DNA of 64,000 nucleotides from Cupriavidus respiraculi (lineage in GTDB: Bacteria; Pseudomonadota; Gammaproteobacteria; Burkholderiales; Burkholderiaceae): the NCBI RefSeq assembly GCF_914271545.1, contig NZ_CAJZAH010000001.1, forward strand, positions 1,550,001-1,614,000, in the 5' to 3' direction. Positions 7,775 through 16,899 of this stretch are shown one piece after another (position 1 is the stretch's first letter; each line of letters starts with the position of its first letter). Under the pieces are notes generated by a model. It did no database searches. It saw only the letters and a program-made list of their open reading frames with translations, and was not told where the DNA came from. Position numbers and translations under genes: made by a program.

Positions 7775-10153
7775 TTACGACGAGAGCTTGCTGTGCGCCG
7801 CGCCGATCGGGCGCTCCAGCGCGCGTACCGCGGGCGAGGCCGCCGGCAGCGGCATGCCCAGGTACGGGTTGATGGTGCGGAAGTCCGCGCGGTTGCTGCG
7901 CCGCTGCGCCACGCCGTTGATGATGCCGCCCGCCAGGCGCGCGTTGGCCCGCGTCAGGCGCTTGAGCGTCTCGTCCACCTGCCCGGGCACGGTCACGTCG
8001 GCGCGCATCACCAGCAGCGTGGAGCCGGCCTGGCTCGCGACCAGCATGGCGTCGGCCACGGACAGCACCGGCGGCGTATCGACGATCACCAGGTCGAAGC
8101 GCTGCTTGCAGGCGCGCAGCGTATCGCCCAGCGTCGGCAGCATCAGCAGCTCGGACGGATTGGCCGGCGTGCGGCCGGCGGTCAGGATCGAGAGTCCGGC
8201 GACCACCGTGTGCTGGACCGCCGCGGGCAACGGCACGCGGCCGGACAGCACGTCGGCCAGGCCCGGCTCGGCCGGCTGGTCGAAGCAGCCGGCCACGCGG
8301 CCGCGCCGCATGTCCGCATCGATCAGCAGCACGCGCTGGCCCGCTTCGGCGAACAGCACGGCAAGGTTGACCGCGGTAAACGTCTTGCCGGAGTCCGGCG
8401 CCGGGCTCGTGATGGCCACCACGCCATCCGGCGCGGCGCGCAGGTCGAAGTGCAGCGCGGCGCGAACGCTGCGCAGGCCCTCCACCGCCAGCGCATGCGG
8501 CGAGCGCCGGGCCAGCAGATAGCGATCGTGCAGACCCGCGGTAACGCGCGCATCGCCCTGCGCCAGCTCGCTCTCGTTGGCCTCGGCCAGCGCGGTGCCC
8601 GGCTGCGGCGCGGCAAGGCGCCGGCCCTGCTGCGGCACGAACGCGCTCATTGCACCGAAGCGCCGGTTCAGTTCGGCTTCGCGCTCCAGTTCGGCCTGTT
8701 CGTCGCTGTGCGCGATATCGCCGAGAATGGACAGCCCCAACCGCGCTTCGGCATCGCTCGCATCGGCCACCGACGGCTTGAGCCGGCGCCGCAGCATCAC
8801 ACAGCCGATCGCCAGCGCCAGTCCCACGAGTCCACCACCGACCGTGGCGGGCCACGGGCCGACGCCGACCGGCTTGGCAAACGCCGCGGCCGCATCGACC
8901 ACTCGCGTCTGCGTGGAGCGGTCCGAATGCACCAGCGACAGCTGTTCGATGCGGTTGCGCAGCGACATGTACATGTCTTCGGCCACCTTGACATCGCGCG
9001 TGATCGCCACCGACTCGCGCTCGGACAGCGACAGGTTGTGCATGCGCGCGTCCAGGTCCTGCCGCTCGCGCGTGAGCTGCTGAATCTGGCTGTCCACCGT
9101 CTTGACCTCGTTGGCGTCGGTGGTGAAGCGCTGCAGCAGCTTGGTACGCTCCAGCCGCAGGGCGGCGATCTGGCGCTGGTAGTCCATGCTGCCCTGCAGA
9201 TACGATTGCGCGTCCTGCGTCGGATGCATCGAGCCGGAGCGCGAGCGGTAGCGGGTCAGCGCCGCCTCCGCGCGTTCCAGTTCGGCTTTGACGCGCGGCA
9301 GCTCCGCGGTCAGGAACGCCAGCGAGCCGGCCGCATCGTCGCGGCGCTGCGAAGTCTGCCCGCGGATATAGGCATCCGCGATGCCGTTGACCAGATCCGC
9401 CGCGACCTTGCGGTCGCCGTTGCGCCACGCCAGCCGCACCGTGCCGGCGCCGCCCGCGACGGCATCCACCTTCAGCTCGCCGGTGATGGTGTCGATGGTG
9501 GCCACCGGATCGTGGCGCGTGACGACAAAGTGCGTGCCCGGCAAGGCATCGATGCGCGACACCAGCATCTCCACGCCGGCGCCCGCCGCGGGCTCGCCGA
9601 CCTGGCCGTCGAGCAGCGTCTCGCTGCCCGCCACCAGCCGATACGCGCCGCCGCGCATGACCTGCAGCGTCATCGGTACCTCGAGCAGCCGCTCCGGTAC
9701 GGCCAGCCGGTCCACGGCGATGCGCTCGCCGCCCCACGCATAGCCCAGGTCGTGGGGCCACGCCCCGCGCGCCTGTCCCGGTTCCGCGAGGCGCGCGGCC
9801 AGCGTGCCGACCAGCGGCGCGCGCAGCGGCTCGGCGCTGATGCCCAGGCGCAGGCGCTCGATGACGGGACCGGCCACCGCACGGCTGCGCAGGATGCCGG
9901 CATCGAACGGGACGGACTGCCCCGTGGTGGCGACGTCGCGCAGCGCGCCGTCATTGCCGGCGACCTGGATCAGCGCCGCCGCCTCGTACTGTGGCGCGCG
10001 CGAGAGCGCGAGTACGCCGCCGATCGCCGCCCCCGCGGCGGTCGCGACCATCAGCCAGCCCACACGGTCGAGCAGCGCGCGGCCGTAACCGGCCCGCCGC
10101 TCGGACACCGCCCCCGGAACCGGCATCGCGCCGGCAAAAGACATCCTGTCCAC
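7775..10153 (-). CDS. Second Wzc-like polysaccharide co-polymerase / tyrosine-kinase-type ATPase
   Basis: A 792-residue protein with the same plan as the 2641-4884 kinase: Wzz domain, first membrane helix (GWLMVATAAGAAIGGVLAL), coiled coil, second helix (VGGGLVGLALAIGCVML) and a cytoplasmic P-loop domain. That domain has Walker A SPAPDSGKT near residue 580, Walker A' LLIDADMRRG and Walker B VIVDTPPVLS. GTG at 10153 is chosen for the AGGAG 6 bases upstream; an ATG three codons later is the alternative. The C-terminus (about 60 residues) contains only one Tyr (NPYLG) in place of the tyrosine cluster. It may therefore depend on the other kinase or act without tail phosphorylation. It heads a minus-strand unit with the tandem hydrolase gene. 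Confidence 0.88.
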   Translation of the reverse strand: MDRMSFAGAMPVPGAVSERRAGYGRALLDRVGWLMVATAAGAAIGGVLALSRAPQYEAAALIQVAGNDGALRDVATTGQSVPFDAGILRSRAVAGPVIERLRLGISAEPLRAPLVGTLAARLAEPGQARGAWPHDLGYAWGGERIAVDRLAVPERLLEVPMTLQVMRGGAYRLVAGSETLLDGQVGEPAAGAGVEMLVSRIDALPGTHFVVTRHDPVATIDTITGELKVDAVAGGAGTVRLAWRNGDRKVAADLVNGIADAYIRGQTSQRRDDAAGSLAFLTAELPRVKAELERAEAALTRYRSRSGSMHPTQDAQSYLQGSMDYQRQIAALRLERTKLLQRFTTDANEVKTVDSQIQQLTRERQDLDARMHNLSLSERESVAITRDVKVAEDMYMSLRNRIEQLSLVHSDRSTQTRVVDAAAAFAKPVGVGPWPATVGGGLVGLALAIGCVMLRRRLKPSVADASDAEARLGLSILGDIAHSDEQAELEREAELNRRFGAMSAFVPQQGRRLAAPQPGTALAEANESELAQGDARVTAGLHDRYLLARRSPHALAVEGLRSVRAALHFDLRAAPDGVVAITSPAPDSGKTFTAVNLAVLFAEAGQRVLLIDADMRRGRVAGCFDQPAEPGLADVLSGRVPLPAAVQHTVVAGLSILTAGRTPANPSELLMLPTLGDTLRACKQRFDLVIVDTPPVLSVADAMLVASQAGSTLLVMRADVTVPGQVDETLKRLTRANARLAGGIINGVAQRRSNRADFRTINPYLGMPLPAASPAVRALERPIGAAHSKLSS

Positions 10154-10299
10154 GGCAATCTCCTGCTACACATCGGCGCGCGGCGCGCGCCGGCAAAACG
10201 GCTGACTGAAGGCTTCGATTGTGGGTACGCGCGCCAGTGGCGTCGGTTCGCACCCGCACCTATCCTTTCGCACCCTCCCTGTCGACGCAGGGCTCTCGC

Positions 10300-11022
10300 T
10301 CAGGCCTCGGCCAGCGCCGGCAGCAAACGGTCGAACTCGCGCTTGACCAGCTTGTAGCACTCGCACGAATGCGCTTCGAGGCCGTGGCGGTCCAGCACCG
10401 TGATATGTCCCCGGCTATGGTGGATCAGGCCCAGGTCCTCGAGCTTGCCGGCCGCCTCGGTCACGCCTTCGCGCCGCACGCCCAGCATGTTGGCGATCAC
10501 CTGTTGCGTGATGACCAGTTCATTGGACGCCATGCGGTCCAGCGCCAGCAGCAGCCAGCGGCACAACTGCTTGTTCAGCGAGTGGTGGCGGTTGCAGACC
10601 GCCGTCTGCGCGATCTGCGTCAGCACGGCCTGCACGTACAGCAGCGTCGCGCGCTGGATCGGCGGCGAACGCATGAACTCCTGCTTCAGCGTATTGGCCG
10701 AGAGCCGGTAGGCGAAGCCGGGCGTGCGCACTTCGACGCGGCACGGCATGGTGTCGCCGCCGGTCAGCACCGGGATGCCCACGAGCCCTTCGTTGCCGAT
10801 GGCCGCGATCTCGGCGGTGGCGCCGTTCTCCAGCAGCGACAGCATCGAGACGATGGCCGTGGTGGGGAAATACACATGGTGGATGCGCTGGCCCGAATCG
10901 GTCAGCAGTTGCCCGGCACGCATGCGCACCAGTTCCAGATGGCCCGACAGAGCCTCCCATTCCTTGCGCGGCAAACCGCCGAGCAGATGATTGACGTGCA
11001 AGTCCGAACGTTGGCCGATCAT
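10300..11022 (-). CDS. Crp/Fnr-family transcriptional regulator
   Basis: A 240-residue regulator. A cyclic-nucleotide-binding-type beta barrel occupies about residues 20-140 (FPTTAIVSMLSLLENGATAE, GNEGLVGIPVL). A winged helix follows (VITQQVIANMLGVRREGVTEAAGKLEDLGLI), with a C-terminal Cys-containing segment (HSCECYKLVKREFDRLL). No N-terminal Fe-S cysteine cluster is present, so it is not a classical Fnr. ATG at 11022 is preferred because GGGAGAAGAAA precedes it directly and the family starts here. The frame extends upstream to 11301 without looking like the family. It sits immediately upstream of the second Wzc-like gene on the same strand, suggesting local control of EPS genes. Confidence 0.88.
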   Translation of the reverse strand: MIGQRSDLHVNHLLGGLPRKEWEALSGHLELVRMRAGQLLTDSGQRIHHVYFPTTAIVSMLSLLENGATAEIAAIGNEGLVGIPVLTGGDTMPCRVEVRTPGFAYRLSANTLKQEFMRSPPIQRATLLYVQAVLTQIAQTAVCNRHHSLNKQLCRWLLLALDRMASNELVITQQVIANMLGVRREGVTEAAGKLEDLGLIHHSRGHITVLDRHGLEAHSCECYKLVKREFDRLLPALAEA

Positions 11023-11729
11023 TTTCTTCTCCCTCTTCCCCGTGATACCGCTGGTGCTGCTACCCGTTTGCCGTCTGTGCCCGCCTGCCGCTGCTGTGTT
11101 GCCACGACCGCCGTGCATCGCTTGCGGACCACCGCCGGTCCCGTGTTCCCGCATGTCGTTGCAGGCCGTGGGCGGCGCGTCTTCCGTGTCGTTATTAAGT
11201 TCCATATGTGGTGCGTCCAACAGTAGCCGCACGGCTGAAACCTGTTCATCCTTCGGTAGGTGGTAGAAGACGTACGCCTGTTTCAGCGCTGTAACCGCCA
11301 CGGCGCGACGCCGCTTGCGCGTGTCGCTGCACGCCGAACGCCCCCCTCGCCACGGCCTTTTTTCCTGTGAGGCTCGGCCATCGGGATGGGCCGCGAAGCC
11401 ATCTGCACTAGTGCGTTTTTTGCGCTCTCATCCCTGCGGCGAAGCCGCGAACGGGCACCGCGCATATGCGCTCGCGCAAAGGTGTAGACCGTGCGGAGAG
11501 CGACGGTCAGCGATGGCTGCCATTGCCTCTCATCCTTGGCACGAGCACGTCATCCGTTGGAGTGAGGATTCATGCGCGCACGTCGATGCGAACGGGTGCG
11601 CGCCATGCGCGCACGCCCGGCCGCACAGCGACATCGGGACAACGACGCGACGCAAAGCACGGACGGGCCGCGAAGGGGCACGGCCGGCGGGACAGCGATG
11701 ACGTCGAAGGGCGGCGCGCGTGCGCCGTA
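11023..11729. other. Gene-poor gap between the Crp/Fnr gene and the DUF1839 gene
   Basis: About 700 bases with no convincing gene. The first 280 bases must hold the crp-like promoter. An open frame continuous with the regulator runs through them (11301-11023) and encodes a short segment with some protein-like character, but it has no good RBS. A 13-of-16 match to the putative parS palindrome (GTTTCAGCGCTGTAAC) lies at 11280-11295. Nothing else was recognised. Confidence 0.5.
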
Positions 11730-12722
11730 TCAGGAATCGCCTTCGCCCAGATAGGCGCACAGCGCGGGCACCACGGCCTCGTAGCTCGCTTCCATCTGGT
11801 CGAAGCAGTCCTGGCAGGCATCGGGGCGCCGGCTCAGGATGGCCCGTACCAGGCGGAACTGCATCACCATCGCCTCCGAGGCGAGGCGCTGGCAGGCGGC
11901 GGCGATGGAGGCCGGCACCGGCTGCCCATGCTGGGCCAGCCATCGCAGGTACCGGCCCAGCATCTCGAAATTCGCGCCGAGCTGACGCAGCATGTGGAAG
12001 GCGTAGGGATGAAAGGCAACCTCCCCGCCGGCCAGCAGCGCATCGAGATGCTCCGGGAATACCGTGCGATACGCGGACAGCGGGTTGTTGCGCGGGCGCC
12101 GTGCCAGATGCCTGCGCAGCAGCGCGAGCGACGCGCGCAGCTGCATCGTGCCGCTCAGCGCGGGGAAGCGCCGCCGCACCACTTCCGCATAAGGAGCGAG
12201 CATGTCGGGCAACGCCGCCAGTTCGGGCAGCAGCCGGAACAGCCCCGCATAGTCGTCGCCGCGCGCGACATGGTAGCCGTCGTTGTGGTAGTAGCCCACG
12301 CCACGCGCCTCCGGCATCAGCACATCGATGCCGATCGTGGTCTTGGCGTGCTCGCGGCGATACCAGGTGGCATAGGTGTCCGGCAGATAGAAGCCGTCGA
12401 CCTCGAGCAGCACCACGTTGCCGCGCGCGGTCTGCGTGGCGACGTGGCGCTCCAGGCCGTCGTACAGCGCAAGCTCCTGGACCACCACGCCATAGACACG
12501 CTCCAGGTCCTCCGCGGGATATTTGGACAAGGTGAACTGGTCGCCCTCGAAGTCCTGCGCCACGGTAAACGGCAGCGCGGCCACGGGGTCCAGCTCCCAG
12601 CCGTGCAGCAGCTCGATCCACACATCGACGTACGCGTTGGCCTGGGGCCAGACGGCGTTGTCGGTATGCAGCGCATGCGCGGAATGGATGGCCTGCGTCA
12701 GCGCGCGCATATCATCGAACAT
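11730..12722 (-). CDS. DUF1839 family protein
   Basis: A 330-residue protein that I recognise as DUF1839 from its conserved blocks: WPQANAYVDVWIELLHGWELDP, QDFEGDQFTLSKYP, VLLEVDGFYLPDT and HAKTTIGIDVLMPEA with a GYYHNDGYH segment. The biochemical function is unknown. In other Burkholderiales and in Bradyrhizobium, members sit beside an acyl carrier protein, an acyl-CoA dehydrogenase and an aminoacyl-tRNA-synthetase-like amino acid:carrier-protein ligase. Here the carrier protein and dehydrogenase are present immediately upstream, but no ligase gene is visible. It likely acts on a carrier-bound amino acid; that is inference from this association. The start at 12722 has only a weak RBS. Confidence 0.8.
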   Translation of the reverse strand: MFDDMRALTQAIHSAHALHTDNAVWPQANAYVDVWIELLHGWELDPVAALPFTVAQDFEGDQFTLSKYPAEDLERVYGVVVQELALYDGLERHVATQTARGNVVLLEVDGFYLPDTYATWYRREHAKTTIGIDVLMPEARGVGYYHNDGYHVARGDDYAGLFRLLPELAALPDMLAPYAEVVRRRFPALSGTMQLRASLALLRRHLARRPRNNPLSAYRTVFPEHLDALLAGGEVAFHPYAFHMLRQLGANFEMLGRYLRWLAQHGQPVPASIAAACQRLASEAMVMQFRLVRAILSRRPDACQDCFDQMEASYEAVVPALCAYLGEGDS

Positions 12723-12825
12723 GATCCGGTCCCACGGCCAACCGTGCCCGCTCGGACCGGCGTGCCCTATCTGAGCAGGAGCGGCGCGGAGGCGCTCCTA
12801 CGCGGACCAGCTCCAGCGCGGCGCG

Positions 12826-12865
12826 GCGGGCATGCGCGCGCAGCGCGCGTACCGTGCATGCCCGC
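12826..12865. repeat. Inverted repeat between DUF1839 and dehydrogenase genes
   Basis: GCGGGCATGC (12826-12835) and GCATGCCCGC (12856-12865) are exact reverse complements around a GC-rich centre that can itself pair. It lies in the 173-base gap inside the minus-strand unit and could be an mRNA processing or attenuation hairpin. Confidence 0.5.
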
Positions 12866-12895
12866 GGGCTGCGGTCGGCCTTCATGCGGATCTCC

Positions 12896-14095
12896 TCAAA
12901 TCGATCGTTCGGCCAGCAGCAGGCTGGCGGTGTTGCCCAGGATGCGGTCGTTGTTGATCATCAGCGGCCCGGACCACAGGTCGCGCAGATGGCGCCCCAG
13001 GCTGAAGGGGGTATCGCACTTGTAGCCGGCCATGCCGCAGATCAGCAACGCGGCGCGCACGGCCTCCAGCGCCAGCGTGGACACGCTCGTCTTCAGGCCG
13101 TTCATCTCGGCGGCGAGCGCGAACAACGCCGCCACCGACTGCGCGCCCGCGCGGCGGCGCCGGTGCGTGAGCGCCATGTCCAGCCTTGCCTCCATCATCT
13201 GCACGGTCGCGACCGCCTCGGCAAGGCGCGCGGCGGAGACCGGCATGATGTCGGGCCGTGCGCGCACCTGGCCCTGGAAATAGGCCTTGGCGCGCTGCAC
13301 CGCATCGCCGGCGATGCCGATCCACAGCGCTGCCCACAGGATGTGCGAGACCGGCGTCATGGTGGCGTCGGCGATCTCGCCGAAGGGCACCGGCAGGATC
13401 TGCTCCTGGTCGCCGCGGGCCTCGATCCGGAAGCCATTGCTGCAGGTGCCGCGCATGCCCAGCGGGTTCCACTGGTCCAGCGCCTGCAGCAGCCGGTCCT
13501 GCCGCAGCACACAGATCAGCACCTGGTCCGACTGCGGGGCATCGGCATGGCGCCGCGCGGTGGCCAGGATGACGTCGGCCTGCTCGCCGTAGGAAATGGT
13601 GGGCGCGACCTTGCTCAGCTGGTAGTGGTCCCCCTGCAGCCGCACGGCGCAGCTGCTGCTGCGCAGCGCGCCGCCCAAGGCGTCTTCCGACGTGGCCGAG
13701 GCAAGCAGCAACTGCTCGGCCGCCACGCGCTCGAGCAGGCCCTCGTGCCAGGGGCTGCCCACGCCGTGCTCGATCAGGCAGGCCACCTGGATCTGGTGCA
13801 TGGCGAACACCATGCCGGTCGAGGCGCACGCCGCGCCCAGCAGCCGCGAGATGGCCGCCACGATATCGAGCGAGGCACCGTCGCCGCCGAACTCGACCGG
13901 CACCATGGCCCCAAGCAGCCGGTGCTCGCGCAGGGCGGCGAGCGCGGCCTGCGGAAACGCCGCGTCGCGGTCGACTTGCTCGGCGTGCTCCGCCGCGATG
14001 GCGGCGACCTCGCGCGCCAGGTCGAGCAGGTGCCGGCCCGGTTCGGTCGACGCATGCGGCGGGATCAACTGGGACAGAAAGGTGGGGGCATTCAT
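12896..14095 (-). CDS. Acyl-CoA dehydrogenase-like flavoprotein
   Basis: A 399-residue protein with the acyl-CoA dehydrogenase fold: helical N-terminus (HRLLGAMVPVEFGGDGASL), a middle beta domain (HYQLSKVAPTISYGEQADVILATAR, MRGTCSNGFRIEA) and the C-terminal helical domain ending SGPLMINNDRILGNTASLLL. Its ATG overlaps the stop of the carrier-protein gene in an ATGA arrangement, so the two are translationally coupled. It probably oxidises an acyl or aminoacyl group held on that carrier. This is inferred from the coupling and from the known association with DUF1839. The substrate cannot be read from the sequence. Confidence 0.85.
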   Translation of the reverse strand: MNAPTFLSQLIPPHASTEPGRHLLDLAREVAAIAAEHAEQVDRDAAFPQAALAALREHRLLGAMVPVEFGGDGASLDIVAAISRLLGAACASTGMVFAMHQIQVACLIEHGVGSPWHEGLLERVAAEQLLLASATSEDALGGALRSSSCAVRLQGDHYQLSKVAPTISYGEQADVILATARRHADAPQSDQVLICVLRQDRLLQALDQWNPLGMRGTCSNGFRIEARGDQEQILPVPFGEIADATMTPVSHILWAALWIGIAGDAVQRAKAYFQGQVRARPDIMPVSAARLAEAVATVQMMEARLDMALTHRRRRAGAQSVAALFALAAEMNGLKTSVSTLALEAVRAALLICGMAGYKCDTPFSLGRHLRDLWSGPLMINNDRILGNTASLLLAERSI

Positions 14096-14343
14096 GCTGC
14101 CTCCTGTTGTCGGCGCAGCCGGCCCAGCGCGAACGCCAGCGAATCGATGCTGCAGAACAGGCGGCGCGAGAGCAGCCGGTCGGGTATTTCGATGTCCAGC
14201 GCGGTCTCGATGGCCAGCAGCACATGGACCGAGGTCAACGGGGAAAGCCCGGCTTCGTACAGATCGGCCTGGTCGTCCAGCGAGGCCACAGGGACGTCAA
14301 GCTTGCCGACGTCGGCCAGAATCCGGCGGATGATGTCTTTCAT
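14092..14343 (-). CDS. Acyl-carrier-like protein with displaced attachment serine
   Basis: An 83-residue four-helix carrier protein of the stand-alone aminoacyl-carrier type (DLYEAGLSPLTSVHVLLAIE, then IEIPDRLLSRRLFCSIDSL). In most carriers the 4'-phosphopantetheine is attached to the Ser of G-L-(D/T)-S. Here that stretch reads G-L-S-P, so the canonical position is Pro and the only Ser is one residue earlier; a further Ser follows three residues after that Pro. The protein may still be modified at a shifted Ser, or the family may vary here. ATG at 14343 lies just after a purine-rich stretch (GGAAAGCCAAG). It is the first gene of a unit with the dehydrogenase and DUF1839 genes. Confidence 0.8.
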   Translation of the reverse strand: MKDIIRRILADVGKLDVPVASLDDQADLYEAGLSPLTSVHVLLAIETALDIEIPDRLLSRRLFCSIDSLAFALGRLRRQQEAA

Positions 14344-14483
14344 CTTGGCTTTCCTCCCCTTCGGGCGTGCGTTGCGCCCGGTGAGCCGGCATGGGCCGGC
14401 GGTCGTGGTGCGATGGCCGGCGATGCGCAACGTCGTCCGGTCCCGCCCTGGTGTCATTGCCCTTGTTGCGGTGCGGCCCTCGC

Positions 14484-15890
14484 TCAGAATGCCGCCTTTC
14501 CGGTCCAGCCTCGCAGCGCGGTGCTGGCGATGATGCGCAGGTCCAGTTCGAACGACCAGTTGCGGATGTAGTAGATGTCGTACTCGATGCGCGCGCGCAT
14601 CTTCTCCACGGTATCGGTCTGGCCGCGCAGGCCGTTGATCTGGGCCCATCCCGTGATGCCCGGCTTGACCCGATGACGCAACATGTAGCGGTCGATCAGC
14701 TCCTTGTACATCTCGTTGTGTTCGAGCGCATGGGGGCGCGGGCCCACCACCGACATCTCGCCGCGCAGCACGTTGAGGAACTGCGGCAGCTCGTCCAGGC
14801 TCGTGCGCCGCAGGAAGGCGCCGATACGGGTCACGCGCGGATCGTTGCGCTTGGCCTGCGTCACCCCGTGGTCCTGGTGAACGACCATGGTGCGGAACTT
14901 GAACACGTCGAACGGCTTGCCGTCCATGCCGAGCCGGGCCTGGCGAAACAGCACCGGCCCGCGCGAGGAGAGCTTGACCAGCACCGCGATGACCAGCAGC
15001 AGCGGCGACATGCCCAGCAGCGCCGCGGCGGCGAAGGCCCGGTCGAAGCTCGCCTTGAGCATGCCGGTGATGCGCGAGTCCGGCGGACTGTTCAGGTCGA
15101 TGACCGGAAGGCCCAGGAATTCGCTGAAGCGGTGGCCCAGCAGTTCGACCGACATCACGTCGGGCACCCAGCGGATATCCACCAACTCGTTGCGGAACTG
15201 GAACACGACGTCGGACAGATCGCGGCAGGCCGCCATCGGCAGCGTCAGCCAGATCTCGCTCACGCCGCGGCTGCGCACGAACGGCGAGATCTCGTCCATG
15301 CTGCGCAATACCGAGACGCCGGCCGGCAGCATCTCGTCGTCGCGCTCGCTGTAGATGCCGACCACGTGATAGCCGGCATCGCGCATCTGCTTCACGCGCT
15401 GGAACATCTCATGACCAAGCGGCCCGTAGCCAAGAATCAGCACGCGCTTGGCATTGATGCCCTGCTGCCGCACGTTGCCAAGCAGGCGGTACAGCAGCAG
15501 GCGCGTGCCGACCAGCGCGACGGCGACCGTGGCGAACCAGCTCATCGACCACAGCCGCGAGATGGCGCCCGACTGATGCATCAGGAAGGCGACCACGAGG
15601 CCCGCGACGCTGACCAGGCTCCATGCCGCGAACGTGCGCAGCGCGAGCGCGGCGCGGCTGCGTCCCCGCCAGGAACCGTACAGCCCGCACGCGGGGAAGA
15701 CGAACAGCGCCGCGATGGTGGCGAAGGCCGTCAGGAAGGCATTGACGGGCGCCGCCTGCGCCAGCCCCTGCGGGAACCAGTATTCCCCCAGCAGAATGCC
15801 GCAGATGCCCACGATCGCACCGTCGATAAAGCGGTACATGTACTGCAGCGCGGCCTGCCGCTCGACCGCCATCGTGCTCATCGTTGCCAT
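14484..15890 (-). CDS. Undecaprenyl-phosphate glucose phosphotransferase (WcaJ-type)
   Basis: A 468-residue polyisoprenyl-phosphate hexose-1-phosphate transferase that starts EPS repeat-unit assembly by loading glucose-1-phosphate onto undecaprenyl phosphate. Four N-terminal membrane helices occupy about residues 20-135. A Rossmann-like domain follows ([17 protein letters not shown]). A re-entrant hydrophobic segment ([21 protein letters not shown]) then leads into the catalytic sugar-transferase domain ([66 protein letters not shown]). The length is typical. ATG at 15890 follows GGGAAGGG; an ATG at 15881 is an alternative. It is the only assembly enzyme of the EPS pathway visible here. Confidence 0.93.
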   Translation of the reverse strand: MATMSTMAVERQAALQYMYRFIDGAIVGICGILLGEYWFPQGLAQAAPVNAFLTAFATIAALFVFPACGLYGSWRGRSRAALALRTFAAWSLVSVAGLVVAFLMHQSGAISRLWSMSWFATVAVALVGTRLLLYRLLGNVRQQGINAKRVLILGYGPLGHEMFQRVKQMRDAGYHVVGIYSERDDEMLPAGVSVLRSMDEISPFVRSRGVSEIWLTLPMAACRDLSDVVFQFRNELVDIRWVPDVMSVELLGHRFSEFLGLPVIDLNSPPDSRITGMLKASFDRAFAAAALLGMSPLLLVIAVLVKLSSRGPVLFRQARLGMDGKPFDVFKFRTMVVHQDHGVTQAKRNDPRVTRIGAFLRRTSLDELPQFLNVLRGEMSVVGPRPHALEHNEMYKELIDRYMLRHRVKPGITGWAQINGLRGQTDTVEKMRARIEYDIYYIRNWSFELDLRIIASTALRGWTGKAAF

Positions 15891-16044
15891 GGCCCTTCCC
15901 TCGTCCGGTCAACATCCTTGGTAGGAAAGGATCATTGCGCCCGGCAGGCGGAGGGTCTGTTGGTTGGGCCACACTGGCCCGCTGGCTTCGGCGTTCGCGC
16001 GCGGCGCCAGCCGCGCCGTGCGCGGGGAACGCAGGGAGACGGCG

Positions 16045-16740
16045 TCATGGCAGGCGCGCATGCGCGGCCGTGGCACGCTTGCCGCCGCCATCACCGACCA
16101 TGACGCGCGCGGACAGCGCCGCCGCGTGCGCGCCGTCGCGGTACACGCGGCCGAAGGGCTTGTCCCTGGCCGAGAGGTAGACCGCAATCTGCTCGAGCCA
16201 GCGATGCGTGGGTGCGCTCGCGCCGCTGGCCGGCAGTCCCACCACGAAGGCAAGCACGAGCGCGACGGCGACAGGCGGCGTAGCGCGCCGCGCCCGTGCG
16301 TGGCTCAGCGCGATGCACCACACGCTGGCGCCCAGGCCCAGCGCGAGACCGCCTGCCACCTCGCTCGGCGAATGCACGCCCAGCACCAGGCGCGAGACGC
16401 TCACCGCCACGGCCAGCACCACGCCCGCGGCCGCCGCGGCAAGCGCGGTCCATGCGGGACGCTTCGGCGCGAGGCGATGCAGCACGACGGGAAGCACCGC
16501 CGCCGCCATCACGCTGTGCCCCGAAAACCCGGTGAAATCGACCGCGGGCAGGCCCACACCCCAGCCCATGTAGGCCAGCTTGGACAGCACGGTAAGTCCG
16601 GCGACGAGCCCGAACGCACACAGCCACTGGCGGGCGGCAGCCGTCTCGCGGCTGTGGCGCAGCCACGCGTACAGCATCACCGCGCAGGGCAGCAGCAGCG
16701 TGGTTTCTCCGAAGCGGCTCAGGAATTGCCAGTGCGACAT
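16045..16740 (-). CDS. PAP2-family membrane phosphatase
   Basis: A 231-residue membrane protein with about six hydrophobic segments and the last two PAP2 motifs: G-F-S-G-H-S (motif 2) and S-R-L-V-L-G-V-H-S-P-S-E (motif 3), in which the usual terminal Asp is Glu. PAP2 enzymes remove phosphate from lipid phosphates such as undecaprenyl pyrophosphate. Next to the WcaJ-type transferase it may recycle the lipid carrier; this is inference. The C-terminal 60 residues beyond the last helix are hydrophilic. ATG at 16740 gives a normal N-terminus, but its RBS is weak. Confidence 0.8.
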   Translation of the reverse strand: MSHWQFLSRFGETTLLLPCAVMLYAWLRHSRETAAARQWLCAFGLVAGLTVLSKLAYMGWGVGLPAVDFTGFSGHSVMAAAVLPVVLHRLAPKRPAWTALAAAAAGVVLAVAVSVSRLVLGVHSPSEVAGGLALGLGASVWCIALSHARARRATPPVAVALVLAFVVGLPASGASAPTHRWLEQIAVYLSARDKPFGRVYRDGAHAAALSARVMVGDGGGKRATAAHARLP

Positions 16741-16865
16741 AGAAGGATCGGCAAGGGTTGGTCTGGACTTACAGGAAGGGATATCGAAGGGATGCGGCCA
16801 GCGCGCTCGTTCACGGCGCGGGCACGTCGCGGTGCGCCGCCCGCGACGCTGCATTGGTCTTTTGG

Positions 16866-16896
16866 TTGATAGAAGCACCGGGGGCGTTTCGATATT
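16866..16896 (+). promoter_or_regulatory. Candidate sigma-70 promoter for the small RNA
   Basis: TTGATA (16866-16871) and GATATT (16891-16896) are separated by 19 bases, slightly wide for sigma-70. Initiation near 16902 would produce the structured RNA described next. Confidence 0.35.
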
Positions 16897-16899
16897 GTC

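Noticed and set aside
11023-11301. N-terminal extension of the Crp/Fnr regulator by about 93 residues
   Set aside because: The family begins at the Met at 11022, which has a good RBS; the extension has no start signal. A separate small protein there cannot be excluded but is not supported.
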